From Channa striata (Eukaryota; Chordata; Actinopteri; Anabantiformes; Channidae), in NCBI GenBank assembly GCA_033026295.1, contig CM065181.1, positions 10,449,001-10,513,000 of the forward strand: a stretch of 64,000 bases of DNA, given 5' to 3'. Under the pieces are notes generated by a model. The model did no database searches and had not been told where the DNA came from. It was given only the letters and a program-made list of their open reading frames with translations. Shown one piece after another: positions 1 to 30,037 of this stretch. The position numbers and the translations under genes were made by a program. The stretch's first letter is position 1. Each line of letters begins with the position of its first letter.

Positions 1-913
1 ACATTTAAAAAGAAGAAAATAACTATTATTACATGCTATAAGTTTAGTGTGAAAAATACTTTACAAAGTATACTTATTATTTTCTGACAAAAAAAAAACC
101 CTGAAACAATAAAACCTATGTCCAACTTATTTGGACATCTAAAATAAAACAGTCCCTGATGATTAGTGGTTAAGTATCATTTATTGACAGTCATAAGTGC
201 ATATGCTACGGGGAAAAGACTAAATTCAGTTACGTTTCTACAAAGTTGTCACACTGATTTGGTTAATTTGTGGGATTTTCAAATGTAGCACAAATAAAAT
301 TACTAAAAAGGAAGGCTTAGCAGCAACAAGATTAAATCATTAATCAACTGTGTATGACAAACTCTAATCATGTGTTGGACATTTTCATGTGTTAAAGTGT
401 TTGACAGCAGCTGATCAGTTGTAGCTGAGTTCTAACACTGGCATAATAAAACATGGTCTCCGCAAACAACTTCAAAACTTCAACAATGATGATACAGTTG
501 CTCAGCAAATTTTCAAAAATACGGCTGCGCTTTACAATTTCATCTATACAGAGAAACCTTCCTAATGCATTTCGCTTAATTCAGATAAAGTGAGAGTATG
601 TCCAACTGTGTGTGTGTGTACACTTTTAGACACTGTTTACTAAAATCTGCCATCTGCTACAGCCAAAAACAATACTTTGAGGGTGACAACACGTTAGTTG
701 GACAAGTAAAAATTCTCGATCCCAAGAGGAGTTAGAGATTCAAGTAATAATTTTTTGCATGTTATTTTGAAAATGTCAACAAACAACACTTACGACACCC
801 AGTTTGAAAAATGTAAACAAATGTAACCTGCAACACTATTTACCAAAAAAAGTTTAATTTTACAAGTAAGATTACAATAATTTCACATTTTTGTAAATTT
901 GGCAACAACTTAC
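1..913. other. mrpl3 intron 4 (partial), AT-rich
   Basis: This AT-rich stretch runs from the donor of mrpl3 exon 4 to the left edge. I see no conserved coding exon, RNA gene or clear repeat in it. A short TG run lies near 609-620. Confidence 0.6.
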
Positions 914-3237
914 ATGAAATGGTGATACATTTTTTCCTCCTACAATAAGAGCGGCTGTATGTCCATCAAATTCTTCTTTGGACAGATGCTTTATTACATG
1001 GCAGTCCTGCACCTGGAAAAAAAGATTTCAGAAGACAAAGGTTGATATGATTATAGTTTTCACTGTGCCACCACAGCATAATGACATGACATACAACTGA
1101 TTAAATGTTGGTCAAATACAACAGGACATTGTATTTTGCAATTTACAATACTTTACACAAAAATTACCTGTGCCATCTTTTAAAGAAAACATACACCTCA
1201 GACAGTCTTTTTATTTTATTTTAAAAGAAACAATCAACTCTCTTGTGTGCTTAATAAGTGTCTTATAGCCTACTTTTACTTTCATAAGTTTATATGTTCT
1301 ACTTTTCATCTAGCACAAACAGTTCCTGTATCTGCTCAAAAAAAAAGTCTAAATGTGACAAAAGAGACTCAGCAGATAGGAACAGCAGTTAGTTGCCTTG
1401 AATCTAATATTAGGAGGACTCGATGGCAATATTGGAAAAAAAACTCCAACTGTAAGCACTGACTAATTGCTGAGATATGAAGTAGGAGTTTGTTATTGCC
1501 GATCCACCTCAGTATGTCATTATCAATAAAGAGCGTGAGTGAACACACACGCCCACTGTTTCCTTTCAATTCACTTCACAGACAAAAATCAATGAGATTC
1601 AAATGAAAGACTAGAATAAACCTGACATCCTTGCTATAAAGCAGGAATTGCTTACTAAAGAAAACTGAGGCTTTTAAAATGCACAGTGTGATCAAAGCCT
1701 GCAGGTGAGACTTAAAGGTGTTCAATATGTACTAGCCCATCCCCGCCTCCACAGAACAATCCAATTTATTTGACTGCATTTCTAGACTAAATGCTTCTTT
1801 CATTATAAATGACAAACATAATCATTATCAATCTTGAAGAGCACCAAAGAAAATAAAGGTTTCTGACTGTGTTACCTGTAACAAGGTGACTACATGTCTT
1901 TCGCCTGTTTTCGTCCAAATCGGAGCCATGCCTAGCTTCACAGCGACTAGTCCAACTCTTCGACTCCCTGGAAAGAGAATTGGGTGAAGAGATAGTATAA
2001 ATGCAAGCATAAAGAGCGAGCATGTTGAACATAGACAGCTGACACAAAATGTGGCACTTACCTGGTGTCCATTCATGTCGCGGCCAGGGCTCATCTTTTA
2101 GTGGATTTAGTTTATCAGCAGTCTGTTTTCTGTATTCTTCTGCCATGGACTTTCTCATGTATCCCGTGTTGTCCTCTGTGAGGTGTTCATCAAACCATGT
2201 TGTTGTATTCACTGTCCTAACACAACCCACAAACTGTGCAGGACTACAAGACAAAGAAATTGAAGAAATCAGGTGCAGTTATTTACCAGAACAACCATCA
2301 TCTGTGTATACAGTTAAAGCCAAATTAGCCAGAAATACACTCACAACTGTGTCCATTCTACATCAAGGTTAGCAGAAACTTAAGGCTTAATGAAAGCTGT
2401 TGATGAATGTTTCAAATGTCAAATACATTTCACAAAAATGTAAAAAAAAAAAAAAAAAAACTTTTTTAACTTGTTGATTTATTTCTGACCATCCTTAATT
2501 TTAAAATTAATGTATTCATTTTCTCTGCCTCAGATGCTATACAACTCATTTACTTAAAATTACCAAATTGAACACATGTCATATGTTCTGGAGAGTCTGT
2601 TTTAGTCACTGCAGGGTCGTCTACGCAGTCACAAAGTTTGGACACAGCAAGATCATATCATTGCTTAACAGTGTAAGATGGAAATAAAAATCTAAAGCAA
2701 ACTGAATTAACCCCAGTGGCCTTTTGTCATATTAAAGTCTGCCCACGTTTGCCTGCAGATGGCCACCAACATTATTCATCTGTTCCTTTACTAACTATGG
2801 AGTCTGTCCTCTTCCGAAGCTCTATACTTTAACAGTCAACTATTTCAATAGTGTAATAAAAATGTCTATTTCCATACAGTGAAAGCTCTACAGAAACATC
2901 CATGAAAGAAATTCCACAAGCCTAGAGAAACTGTGGGGAAGATTAATGTGAGAACCTAATTACTAACATGACTAAATTAAAATTAAATATATCAAGCCGT
3001 CGCTAAGAAACACACTTACTTAAATGTTAATTAAAAAGCCCAAATGGAAATAAAAGAAGAGTCCTGAACCTTTAATCACAACAAGCAACTATCAGCTAAG
3101 CTACATGCAGACATGTAGTTACGTTAGCATTCATAGCTAGTTAGCATTAGCCACCTTTCAGCTGCTGCTGCTGCTGCTCGGAGAGAAATGAGTCGAGTTC
3201 CCCGCTGAAGAATAAACCGACAGCTCCACGCCGCCAT
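914..3237 (-). CDS. mrpl3: Mitochondrial ribosomal protein L3 (uL3m), N-terminal four coding exons, partial
   Basis: This is the 5' part of the gene for the large-subunit mitoribosome protein uL3m, which binds 16S rRNA near the peptidyl transferase centre in the mitochondrial matrix. Coding exons on the minus strand are 3155-3237, 2062-2243, 1876-1967 and 914-1012. All have GT-AG borders and compatible phases and give 152 residues. Family matches are WFDEHL, LKDEPWPRHEW, RVGLVAVKLGM, WTKTGERHVVTLLQ and VQDCHV. The first exon encodes a basic, alanine-rich N-terminus suited to mitochondrial import. The start is the ATG at 3235-3237, the only Met before the conserved region in the joined reading frame. 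The L3 core and C-terminus lie beyond the left edge, and positions 1-913 are intron 4. Recognition is strong, and mrpl3 next to cpne4 matches the human chromosome 3q gene order as I recall it. Confidence 0.93.
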
Positions 3238-3260
3238 CGTGCTCCTGAATGTGCACTTTT
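3155..3260 (-). promoter_or_regulatory. mrpl3 start region with YY1-like motif over the start codon
   Basis: On the minus strand the initiator reads CACGATGGCGGCGTGG, which closely matches the YY1 consensus AAGATGGCGGC over the ATG at 3235-3237. Such an overlap is common at TATA-less housekeeping and mitochondrial-protein genes. No TATA box is obvious just upstream. The transcription start itself cannot be placed from sequence. Confidence 0.45.
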
Positions 3261-3611
3261 ACACAAGAACACACGTTTATTTAAACTACAAGGATGTCGT
3301 ATCTCACATCACAACAGGTACACATGCCTTCATTTCGCCCTACGTTAATGTCACCCTGGCTACTTCCTGTACCAGACCAAAATAGTTCCGCAACAATGAG
3401 AGTCAGGCCAAAGGTTCCGCATAAACACCAGCTACTGTATATTTCTGTACAGTACATTTCTGCATACGTTTTAGAGTTGTTTACAGCACGATGCTAATGA
3501 ATGCTTTATTTCCTTTAGTATACTACATTATTATCGCGTTAAAGTTTCACCTTAGGTCATTCCTTAGCTTTCATGTTTCAGGATCATTTTCATGTTCATG
3601 TGTCAATTTGT

Positions 3612-4131
3612 AATAGAGGGCATGATGGTGGTGGAGTGGTTAGTGCAAGAAAGGGGTGTTGCATCCCCTTTTTTGGTTGAGTTTGCATGTTTTCCCCGTG
3701 CTTGCATGGGTTTCCTTCGTGAACTCTTTTTTCCCCACAGTCCACACCCAATCAACTGGTGACTCTAAATCAGGGGTGTCCAACTCCGGGCCTCGAGGGC
3801 CACAGTCCTGCTTGTTTTCTAACTACCTCTGCACAGCCCACAGCTCATTACTGGGATCAGGTGTGTTCAATCGATCCGAAGTTGGAGAACGACGATTGTG
3901 CAGGGGTAGTTAGAAAACAAGCAGGCCTGTGGCCCCCGAGGCATGGAGGTGGACACCCCTGCTCTAAATTGCCCGGAGGTGTGAATGTGAGTGTGAATGA
4001 TTGTCTGTCTGTGTATTATGTCTCTCTTTGTTTCCCCTGAAACAGGTTTACTGTCTCTCATTTAGTGGCAGCTGGGATAGGCTCCAGCCCCCTGCAACCC
4101 TAAACAGGATAAGCAGTTGCAGATAATGGAT
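3612..4131 (+). repeat. Dispersed fish repeat, interrupted by a MITE
   Basis: This stretch resembles a very common dispersed repeat of spiny-rayed fish. Recognisable blocks run from a GGTGGTGGAGTGGTTAG-like head, through GTTTGCATGTTTTCCCCGTG and ACTGGTGACTCTAAAT, to a TGGGATAGGCTCCAGCCCC block and a GGATAAGCAGTTGCAGATAATGG tail. The block TCTAAATTGCCCG is split by the MITE at 3771-3961. Related minus-orientation copies lie near 15236-16030 and 37076-37205. I cannot assign it confidently to a SINE or LINE class. Confidence 0.7.
3771..3961. mobile_element. hAT-type MITE with 8-bp target duplication
   Basis: This 191-bp palindromic element begins CAGGGGTGTCC and ends GGACACCCCTG. Its inverted repeats are about 64 bp long with roughly eight mismatches; the left arm is 3771-3834. 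The 8-bp direct repeat CTCTAAAT flanks it at 3763-3770 and 3962-3969, the hallmark of hAT transposition. It has no coding capacity, so it would need a transposase supplied in trans. It is inserted inside the older dispersed repeat. Confidence 0.88.
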
Positions 4132-4139
4132 AGGGATAG

Positions 4140-5949
4140 GCTGTCACTGAAAGAGAATGTATCATGTTTTAGAATGGTAAATGGTCGTTGATCTTGCACT
4201 TACAGTGCTTTTCTGGTGCACAAAGTTTGTAATGAGTCTCTTTCGCTCATTCACACTCACCGGGAGTTCGGGTTCAGTGTCCTGTTCAAGGATACTGTAA
4301 CATGGGACATGAAGAAGGAGAAATCAAACCAATAACACTTGGATTGGTGGAAAAGTGCTCTAATTCCTAAGCCATGGAAGATAACAGGATTTTTGCTAAT
4401 TTTAAGTGGTTTCTTACAGCCTTTATAAAACGGATCCCCAGTCTTGCTCAGTACAAGTCTTTTGATATCAGGAGACTCATGCACTGAATACTGATCTGAC
4501 TGTTGCAGACTGAGGCGCACATGGAGTGTACTCTCAGGACAGCCCAACTTTGGTTTGCCCTAACGAACTGCATGGAGATTAGCGAAACAATTTATTCTTG
4601 CATTTTAATGTCTGTCTGAGCGAGATAGACACAGAGATGTCGTGGATGAAGGTGTCTGACAGCATAGCTTATGTGTGTGTATAGCAAGTGTCTGTAGCAG
4701 TTTTAAGTATCACAGAGTAGTAATTCATTCAACACCAAGACAGGACTGTCAATGAGAGAGACAGAGAGATGCATGATATCTAATCTTTGTGGAGGTCTGC
4801 ATATGCAACCAGATTGCAAATTCCGTTGAAAAATGAAAGACAGCAGCTCACTGGGCTGGACAAATAAAAGAGCGCCACCTGCTCTTTCTTTGTTATTATA
4901 AATTATATGTGCACTGCACAAATACACATAAGGTTGTTAAATTATTGCAATTCCTTTGAAACCTAAACTTTTACATATATATTTATCTATAATCACAAGT
5001 ATGCACATCCCTAATTTTAATCCTAACCTTTAGCAAAACCAAGTCACCTAAAGTGAAATAGAATGGTAATAAACATACACACATAGCATACACAATCATG
5101 AAATTGAATCCAAGTGAGAAAACCAAATTGTCTTTATTATAATCAACATGCAGAATACAGAAAAAAAAACTGTTTATCTCACAGATGAGTGTCTACCACA
5201 CACACTTTTCTATCCTCTCACGGCCCTTTACAATGTAAGAAGGATATTAAGAAATTATTACAATTATTTGTTTGCTTCCATTTAATAAAATCTGAAACAA
5301 TTCTGTATAAAAGAACCCCAAAACACCCAAGACAACCCTGAATGTCACTCGAATGACAGAGATACTTTATTTTATAACTAGCAAGCGGCAACTAGAGATT
5401 GGATATTAGCAGGAGCTGAATTATGCATGCATTTATGCAGTACACTAACAGGGAAGTTACCGTTCCCATAAATAACATTTGCAATGCTAATTCTAAGTAT
5501 CTCAAGCTGTGCAATCACATTTCTTGGCTTTTCTACTCACATCATTTTGTCTACATACTTGCTAGTTACCTAAATAAGGTAGGAGTGTCATTTCTTTGGG
5601 TGGGCTATAGTCTGAGTCTGCATGCTGGTTCAGAAGACTGCTCTTATTTCTATAAACATCTTTCAAATATACAATAGATAGTAATAATTTCCCAGGTGAG
5701 AGCCATTGTGGCCAAACATGCAATAGTCATCAATGGAGAAGTTCAATTAGTTTCACCAGAACAAGCTAATTCTCTGAGCTAGACTACTGCATGTAGTACA
5801 GTATGTAAAATGGTTATGTATATGTTTATGTGTATGCATGTTTGTGCTTTTGCATGTGTTAAATACAAGATAACTGTTTATATATATTTATATATATGAC
5901 ATATATATGTGTGTGTGTATTACAGTGTATATGTGCATGTGGTCTGTTG
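4140..5949. other. Intergenic region and probable cpne4 3' UTR
   Basis: This lies between the dispersed repeat and the cpne4 stop codon. I see no conserved coding exon. The part nearest cpne4 is probably its 3' untranslated region, transcribed leftward. Minus-strand AATAAA signals appear as TTTATT at 5366-5371 and 5133-5138, and I cannot tell which is used. Confidence 0.5.
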
Positions 5950-23730
<17,781 letters not shown>

Positions 23731-24059
23731 CCTGAAAACACAATCACACACTGAAAGAGAAAAGAGGAGAGACAAAGTTACATATTAGATAGACAGATAG
23801 ATACTGTAGACGCAGTTCACTTTCACAGGAGCAGATGCTGTGGCCCTGACTAAGCAGACAGGACTCAAACTGTTCAAGGTCAGGGCTCTGAAGCCACTGA
23901 ATACCAGAGAAAGTCCCTAATACACACAACTACACACATGCAGTACAGTTTAAACACAAAATGCACAAGTATGCACTTATATGTGTAATTCAAACACCCA
24001 TTTGCATTCAGTTTAAAATTAAAACACAAACACGCACACACAAAAACACTTATGCACAC

Positions 24060-25860
24060 ATATACACACAGCTTTGCAGGGTTTGATGTTTCTGCTCAGG
24101 TTTCCACAGAGCGTATAGTGTTCATGCTCCCTAAATATAGAATATTGCCAAGCATCTAAATGTTGCAACACAGGCACTTTCCCACACAATAAAGTGAAAT
24201 GAACTGTTAATCGTTAAATAAATTTAAATCACACTACAGTAATGTAATGAAGAAATAAATGAAGTGATTGGTTCGGTCCAGGGAATTCTATTAAATATGA
24301 AACTACACTATAGGTGAATTTAAAGGGAGGAAATGTTGAATGCATCTAACAAGAGCTTTAATAACAGTATCACATGTGCATGGCAATAATATTTAATAGG
24401 CAACAAGAGATAAATCAATTGCTCATGAAAACTTTACACAACCACCCATACAGCTGTTTTCAGTTCAATTATTCTGCTTAATTACTGCAGAGCACTGGGT
24501 GGGAGTGTGCAGACTCAGCTTGAAGGAAATCTTCTCACTCTACTTTTATTATGTTGCACTTCTATTGGCGAAAGTACCTGCTCTATCATTATAGTTCAAA
24601 ATGAAGACTCTTGTGACCTTGTCTAAGTCCCAGTGTAACAAATATTTCAGAAAATCTGTAATTATTGAAAACACATGTGGATCCTTTAAAGGAATAGTTC
24701 AACATATTGCAGAAGTCAGGGCAGGTGATTAACACAACTCTAATGTTTGTGCATTGACTATGAAGCTGCAGCCAAGAGCTGGTTGGTGCTTAGTATTTAA
24801 GACTGGAGAGAGAGAAATAGCGAGACTGAAATTAACAAAATCTGCCTACCAACAACTCAAAACCTTGCAGATTATATTTAATAAATGGTTTTAGTTAGTG
24901 AATGGGTGTTGTTGTTGTTGAATATGTTTTAGGACAGAACCAGATTAGTAATAGTTTAGCTAAACTGACAAATATGAGAGCTGTATTAATTTCCTCAGTC
25001 TCGGCAAGAAAGTAAATAAATTAATTTGGCAAAATTTCAAATTATTGCTTATACGTAAAATAAATAAATAAATAAATAAATAATATTGTCGTAGTGCTAA
25101 AAACACTAATAGAAATATTTTCCAAACACGTCCCCTTTCAAAAAAGGCTACCATTCCTGGTACATAAATCGAAGCTACAAATGTATTACCATAAAACTGG
25201 GAACACTGTGATATGTAGAATTAAATCTCAAGATCTATTTTTCCAGCTCATAATGCACAGAGGGCTGAAATCTCAGGTACACACACATACAGTGAACTCT
25301 GCTGAGTATCCAGAACAAATCGCCGGGTTTCTCCTCAGGTTTCCTCAGAGTGTTTTGTTCATAGTCCCTAAATAGAATATTTCCATGAATCTAATCACTG
25401 CAATACAGACATTTTTACCATGAAAATATGAAATGAACTGTTTATCACAAACTGAGTTTAATTTACACTTTACAGTACATTTAGCGAGAAAATGACCTTA
25501 AACATCCAAAGCCTAATAGGCATTTCTGTCATTTCTCAAAGGTTCAAGGTGAAAAGTTCTTGTATTCCTCCACTTCTAGTCTAGTCTCTAGTCTAGAGAA
25601 TTAAACTACCTGAAAGGTTTAGTGATGAGATGTTGAATGCACCTCGTAGGAGCTTTTGCATATTCATAAAAGTGAATGCACATGCACATGACAGTAATAT
25701 TTAATAGGTAACAAGGGATATGTCTCTGGGTTTAAAGGCCCCGCACATCCATCAACCACCCATACAAGTGTTTGCAATTATTCTGCTTAATTAAACCTAT
25801 GTGGGGGTGTGCAGACTCACATTGTCATCACTCTACTTTTTGTTTTGCTGCACCTGTTTG
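24060..25860 (+). repeat. Old tandem duplication in cpne4 first intron
   Basis: About 500 bp at 24070-24565 is repeated with divergence at 25310-25860 in the same orientation. Shared blocks in order include CTCAGGTTTCC and GTTCATG/AGTCCCTAAATA, then AATGAACTGTT, TTGAATGCA, AATATTTAATAGG, CAACCACCCATACA, ATTATTCTGCTTAATTA, GTGTGCAGACTCA and CACTCTACTTTT. The order is conserved throughout, so this is a segmental duplication rather than chance similarity. Confidence 0.7.
25057..25083. repeat. (AAAT)n repeat
   Basis: About seven AAAT units lie between the two copies of the duplicated intronic block. Confidence 0.85.
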
Positions 25861-27994
25861 AGTGAAACAACAGCTCCTAGCGGTAGTGTCATATTTATTC
25901 ACATATTCAGTCACACTTTTACCCTAACACAAGCTCTATAGCTACTATTACATTAAGAACACTGCATTGTGTAATCTTGAAACGCAGTGATTCATTCCTT
26001 CAGCTCACACTGTAGAGTGAGTACTGGAGTAAAACTTGATGTAGCCTAAAGTCCAGTTAGACCAAACCAAAGGATAAACGCAGATCTGATGTGCTACAGG
26101 GTACAAACTGAATATTAATGCAGCGGTCGAGTAGTATCATCCTTAGGGAGCGAAGCTCTTGGAACTGGGTCTTACTCTGACCTGAATGTCTCTCTCTCTT
26201 TTTCTGTCTTCCATAATTCATGTTCCATGTGTGTGTTGGTTGGCGGCGATTATTTTTAGCTAAGCACACAGAATCGGTTGTATACAGACAAACAGACGCA
26301 CATAGATCCACTGGATAGGTGTGTGACATACAGCAGACCTGTGTGTTGGTGCCGTGTTGTTAGTTGTGTTTCCTTACGTGGCCCTGTGCATGGTGCTTCA
26401 TCGCGGCATGTGTGAGCGGGAAGCAGCAGATGCCTGTCTGTTCTGGTTGACAGCAGATGACACTGATAGTGACAGAGGATGTGGACAATTTCTCCAGCCA
26501 GGGCTACTGTATGAGAGCTGTGTGAAGAGTCTCCATTCACACTTCAGCAAAGTATTAGTTGTCACATGTGTCGGACATTGCCTGAGGTGACAAAGAATTT
26601 TCATATCACGCTTGATCCCAGTGGCTTCTTTGGGAAGAAAGTTCTAAGCGGGGGTATTGCCAAAGCTATTTGGATATGTACGTAATGTCTCAAATTGGTG
26701 AGGATGGTTCGTAGGGAAGTTTGACAAATTTTTGTTGTTCTTCCCAGATTTAGATGGAATAACAGGTTCTGAGGTGTGCTGCAAACTGGTAGTTTTTTTG
26801 TTGTTCTTTATTCTGTGTGTGTAATACTGCTGATAGAGGCCAGAATCACAAACTGTGAGCAGAGTGCAAATTGCAGAATGAGAGGCTGTATGCTTTGTAG
26901 CAAAGTGCCTTTTGCCATCTGAAAATTGGCGTGTTAATCAAAACAATTCCTAAATAAAACCCAGAACAGAAATGATTACTTCCCGAGCAGTGTAGGGTGA
27001 CTTAAAATCATTCCAAAGCCCTTCATCCTTTTTTTCCACACTGTGGCAATCAATCATTGCTCAGAGCTCAAGTGCCATGACCCTTGACTAAGACGGCATG
27101 TGTCAATATGCAGCTATATTTGTGAGTATTCCTTCACCTTCATGTGTCTATGTTCAGACTGACTATGGCATGTGTGCTGTAAATGGAGGTCCGTCACAAT
27201 GCATTGCACTTGTTGTCTCCTCCTGATTATCAGACAAAGTAACATCCACACTGAGTTACACAAAGAGCAAAAGCAATAGAAGCATGTGGCATGTAATGCA
27301 GCCTGTTATCGAATGACAGTTGGGACAGGTGACAGCAACACGCTCAGCTAAAAGAGCGGACACATAAAAGGCAGTTGGGTCTGAGAAAAGACAGCAGGAG
27401 TGTCAGAAGTAAAGCAGTCTGGTGTTGTTATTACAGAGAGGAATAATCAGAGACAGTGAGACACACAGAGGTTGTGAGAGGGAGGATTAGAGAAATAGAG
27501 TGGGCAAAAGAGCTGAGGAAAGGCAGACAAGTAAGACTGAAGCAGAGGGGAGAGATGAAACGAGACAGAGGGGTAAAAAATGAAGCGATCTCCCTGTTCT
27601 TGTAAAGCTTGTGTTGTCTTAGCAATCCAGCAGAATAATATTAATGTAGAGGCTTTGTGAGAGTAGCCTACAGGGTTTTTTTCTTCAAATCAAGCATTTC
27701 ACAAATCCCCGTGGATTTCATTAGAATTATGTTTCGTTATCTTGTAAAAAAAATAGTTTTTTTTCCATCTGTTTATTTGTATAGTTCCAACCCACAAAGT
27801 CAGAGAAACTGTCAAATGAAAAATAATGGAGCGTCTATAGCGTTATAAACACCTGGTGTCCATCATTCTCAAGAAAACACGGCACAGGGGTGTTTAAATG
27901 TCTAAATGACTGGAAGAGTCTGTAGAGCTGCCATGCACCGGGTAAGACATGCACCGTTCGGGCTCCTCCTGTCTCCTGCAGTGACAAAACTCAC

Positions 27995-28400
27995 CTCAAC
28001 GACCTGGAGAAAAGATCCGAGAACTTCACCGCCGGTGCTGGACAATCACGGGTGCCTCAGCGCCTCCGGACCCATGTCCCTGTCCTCACTGTCTTTGTCT
28101 ATATGTTTCCCTCACTTCCCTACACTGCAGAGATCGCTGGGATTGGCGCTGACAACCTATCGGAGCGGATTTCTGATCCCCAACAGGGCGAGCACGGCGA
28201 GGATGCGCTCCGTGCGCCTGGGTTTACTCTGGGTGAAAGATGGGGAGGAGGAGAACGGTGCGAGACTTAACTGGACTTTCAAATCCGCTGGCTCCGTCCG
28301 GGGGGGTGGGGGGGCGCAGAGAGCGCACCTTGGGACCACAGGCCTTGGAGACAGGGTGTCAGCGCCATCTCCTGGTTTTTACTGAGAACACGATGAGCTC
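27995..28400 (-). promoter_or_regulatory. Candidate cpne4 5' non-coding first exon and promoter
   Basis: A GC-rich stretch on the minus strand ends in a good donor, GTTGAG then GTGAGT, with the exon edge at 27995. Joined to the acceptor before 23731, it stays open in frame upstream of the start ATG back to an in-frame TGA. The ATG at 23730 would then be the first in-frame start. The 5' end is unknown. The exon is inferred from the splice signal, base composition and head-to-head arrangement with dync1li1. Confidence 0.4.
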
Positions 28401-28410
28401 CGGCTCTCCG

Positions 28411-28440
28411 GTTTGATTGGCTGCCGTGCGCTTCATTGGT
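28411..28440. promoter_or_regulatory. Paired inverted CCAAT boxes (NF-Y-like)
   Basis: Two ATTGG pentamers sit at 28416-28420 and 28435-28439, 19 bp apart, or about two helical turns. They lie between the candidate cpne4 first exon and dync1li1. Two NF-Y sites with helical spacing are typical of vertebrate TATA-less promoters. On the minus strand they read CCAAT, upstream of the candidate cpne4 exon. Confidence 0.4.
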
Positions 28441-29184
28441 TTTATAATGTCCGATGACCGAACACCTGAGACCACCTGGCTAGTAGAAAGTTCACAGTGT
28501 GCTCGCTGGTTCCGACCCAGTTAAAATCTTTTCAATAAGTTCATGCTGATGAAACTTGAATCGTTGTTTTGTGCTCTATGTTGTGGGTGTTTTATAGTCC
28601 GTCTTATTTTTCATCAGTCACCTGTAAAATAACCGTTATGAAAGATTTTATAATCTACAAATATTACATGTAGCCTATTGCGCCGAACCGTTTGATAGCC
28701 AAGTTATTACTGATGGATCTGTATCCTGTAAGCTTATTGATGTGAGGCAGCGTATTAAAGAGGATTTTTCTGTTGGATTTGTGTGGTTATTTTCAAAGCT
28801 CATTTAACCTGATGGTTTCTAATCATTTGAGCAGGTCAAGCATAAGCTGAGTAGAAATATTTTATGATAGCCCGTGTCTGTTATATCCGTCCTCCCTGCT
28901 TATAATTTATCCCCAGGTTGCACGATGCTGCACAGAATGTCAGTAAAATATTCCCCCCCTTTGCACGGATTTTTTTTTGACATAAATAGCAGGCATCTAC
29001 GTATCTTTGTGTGGATGGTGAGTCCAGAGCAGCCACTTTGTGGATGAGATCATTTCACGTCTGGGGCTGACTCCAGCTTTGTGCGGGCGGACCACGCCCC
29101 GGCCCCGGCGTGCGGTGCACCAAGCTAGGTTAGCCCGCAGATGCTACATCCGGGCGTTCTGCTCAATTTACAAGCCCTGCGAAG

Positions 29185-29996
29185 ATGGCGACTTCAGGCA
29201 GGAGTGCATTATTATCCTCCACCTCAACCGGACCTAAGAGCACAGTGGAGAACTCGAACCCAGAGGAGGAGGATGGACAGGATTTATGGTGGGTGCCGGG
29301 TCGGTAAAGCTGGTTTATTACGTGCGGGGGTTGTTGCCGCAGAGGGTCCATTGTGCTGGAGTGAGGATGGTTTGACAGCTAGCCTGCTAACGGGGCTAGC
29401 TAGCATCAGCACCAGACTGACTGGGCATCGGGGACACAGCAGCACCAGCTTAGCTTGTTCCAGCCTGGAAATGAATGAACGAGCCTTGTTTCGGCATGTT
29501 GTAACGGGGCTGCTCTGTCTGCAGGTCCACCATCCTGAGTGAAGTGTCAACCCATTCAAGATCAAAGCTACCGTCTGGGAAAAATGTCCTGGTCATGGGT
29601 GGGTATCAGTGTGTGTCTGCAGCCTCTGGCTGTTCAGTTGGCATCGTTAGCCTGACAACCCCAGAGCTTCCGATCATCTCATTCTGGTAGGGCTAGTATT
29701 GTTCGAATGCTAAGCTAGCACTCTCTCTGGACTGGTGGTTCTTTTGTATCCACGCCTGGTAGCTGGTGCGTCGGTTAAAAGAGAGAGAGACAGGTGTCTT
29801 TACGGAGCCTACACACAGACACGCACACAACTCATCATGTTAGGAGGGAGATTCGGGCCGCTTTTAAACACTGCAAGTCATTCTAGCATCCAGCGATGCT
29901 AGTAGCAACTGGGTGGTGATGCTGAGGCAGCGAACCCTCAGTGTTGAACGGGGCGAATAAAGCAGAGAGGGTGACTCCCAGTCTCAGGATGTAACG

Positions 29997-30037
<41 letters not shown>

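Noticed and set aside
2049..2372. 107-codon plus-strand frame
   Set aside because: It is antisense to mrpl3 exon 2 and continues into intron.
27906..28385. 159-codon plus-strand open frame near the cpne4 start
   Set aside because: It is antisense to the candidate cpne4 first exon in GC-rich DNA where stops are rare. I see no recognisable domain.
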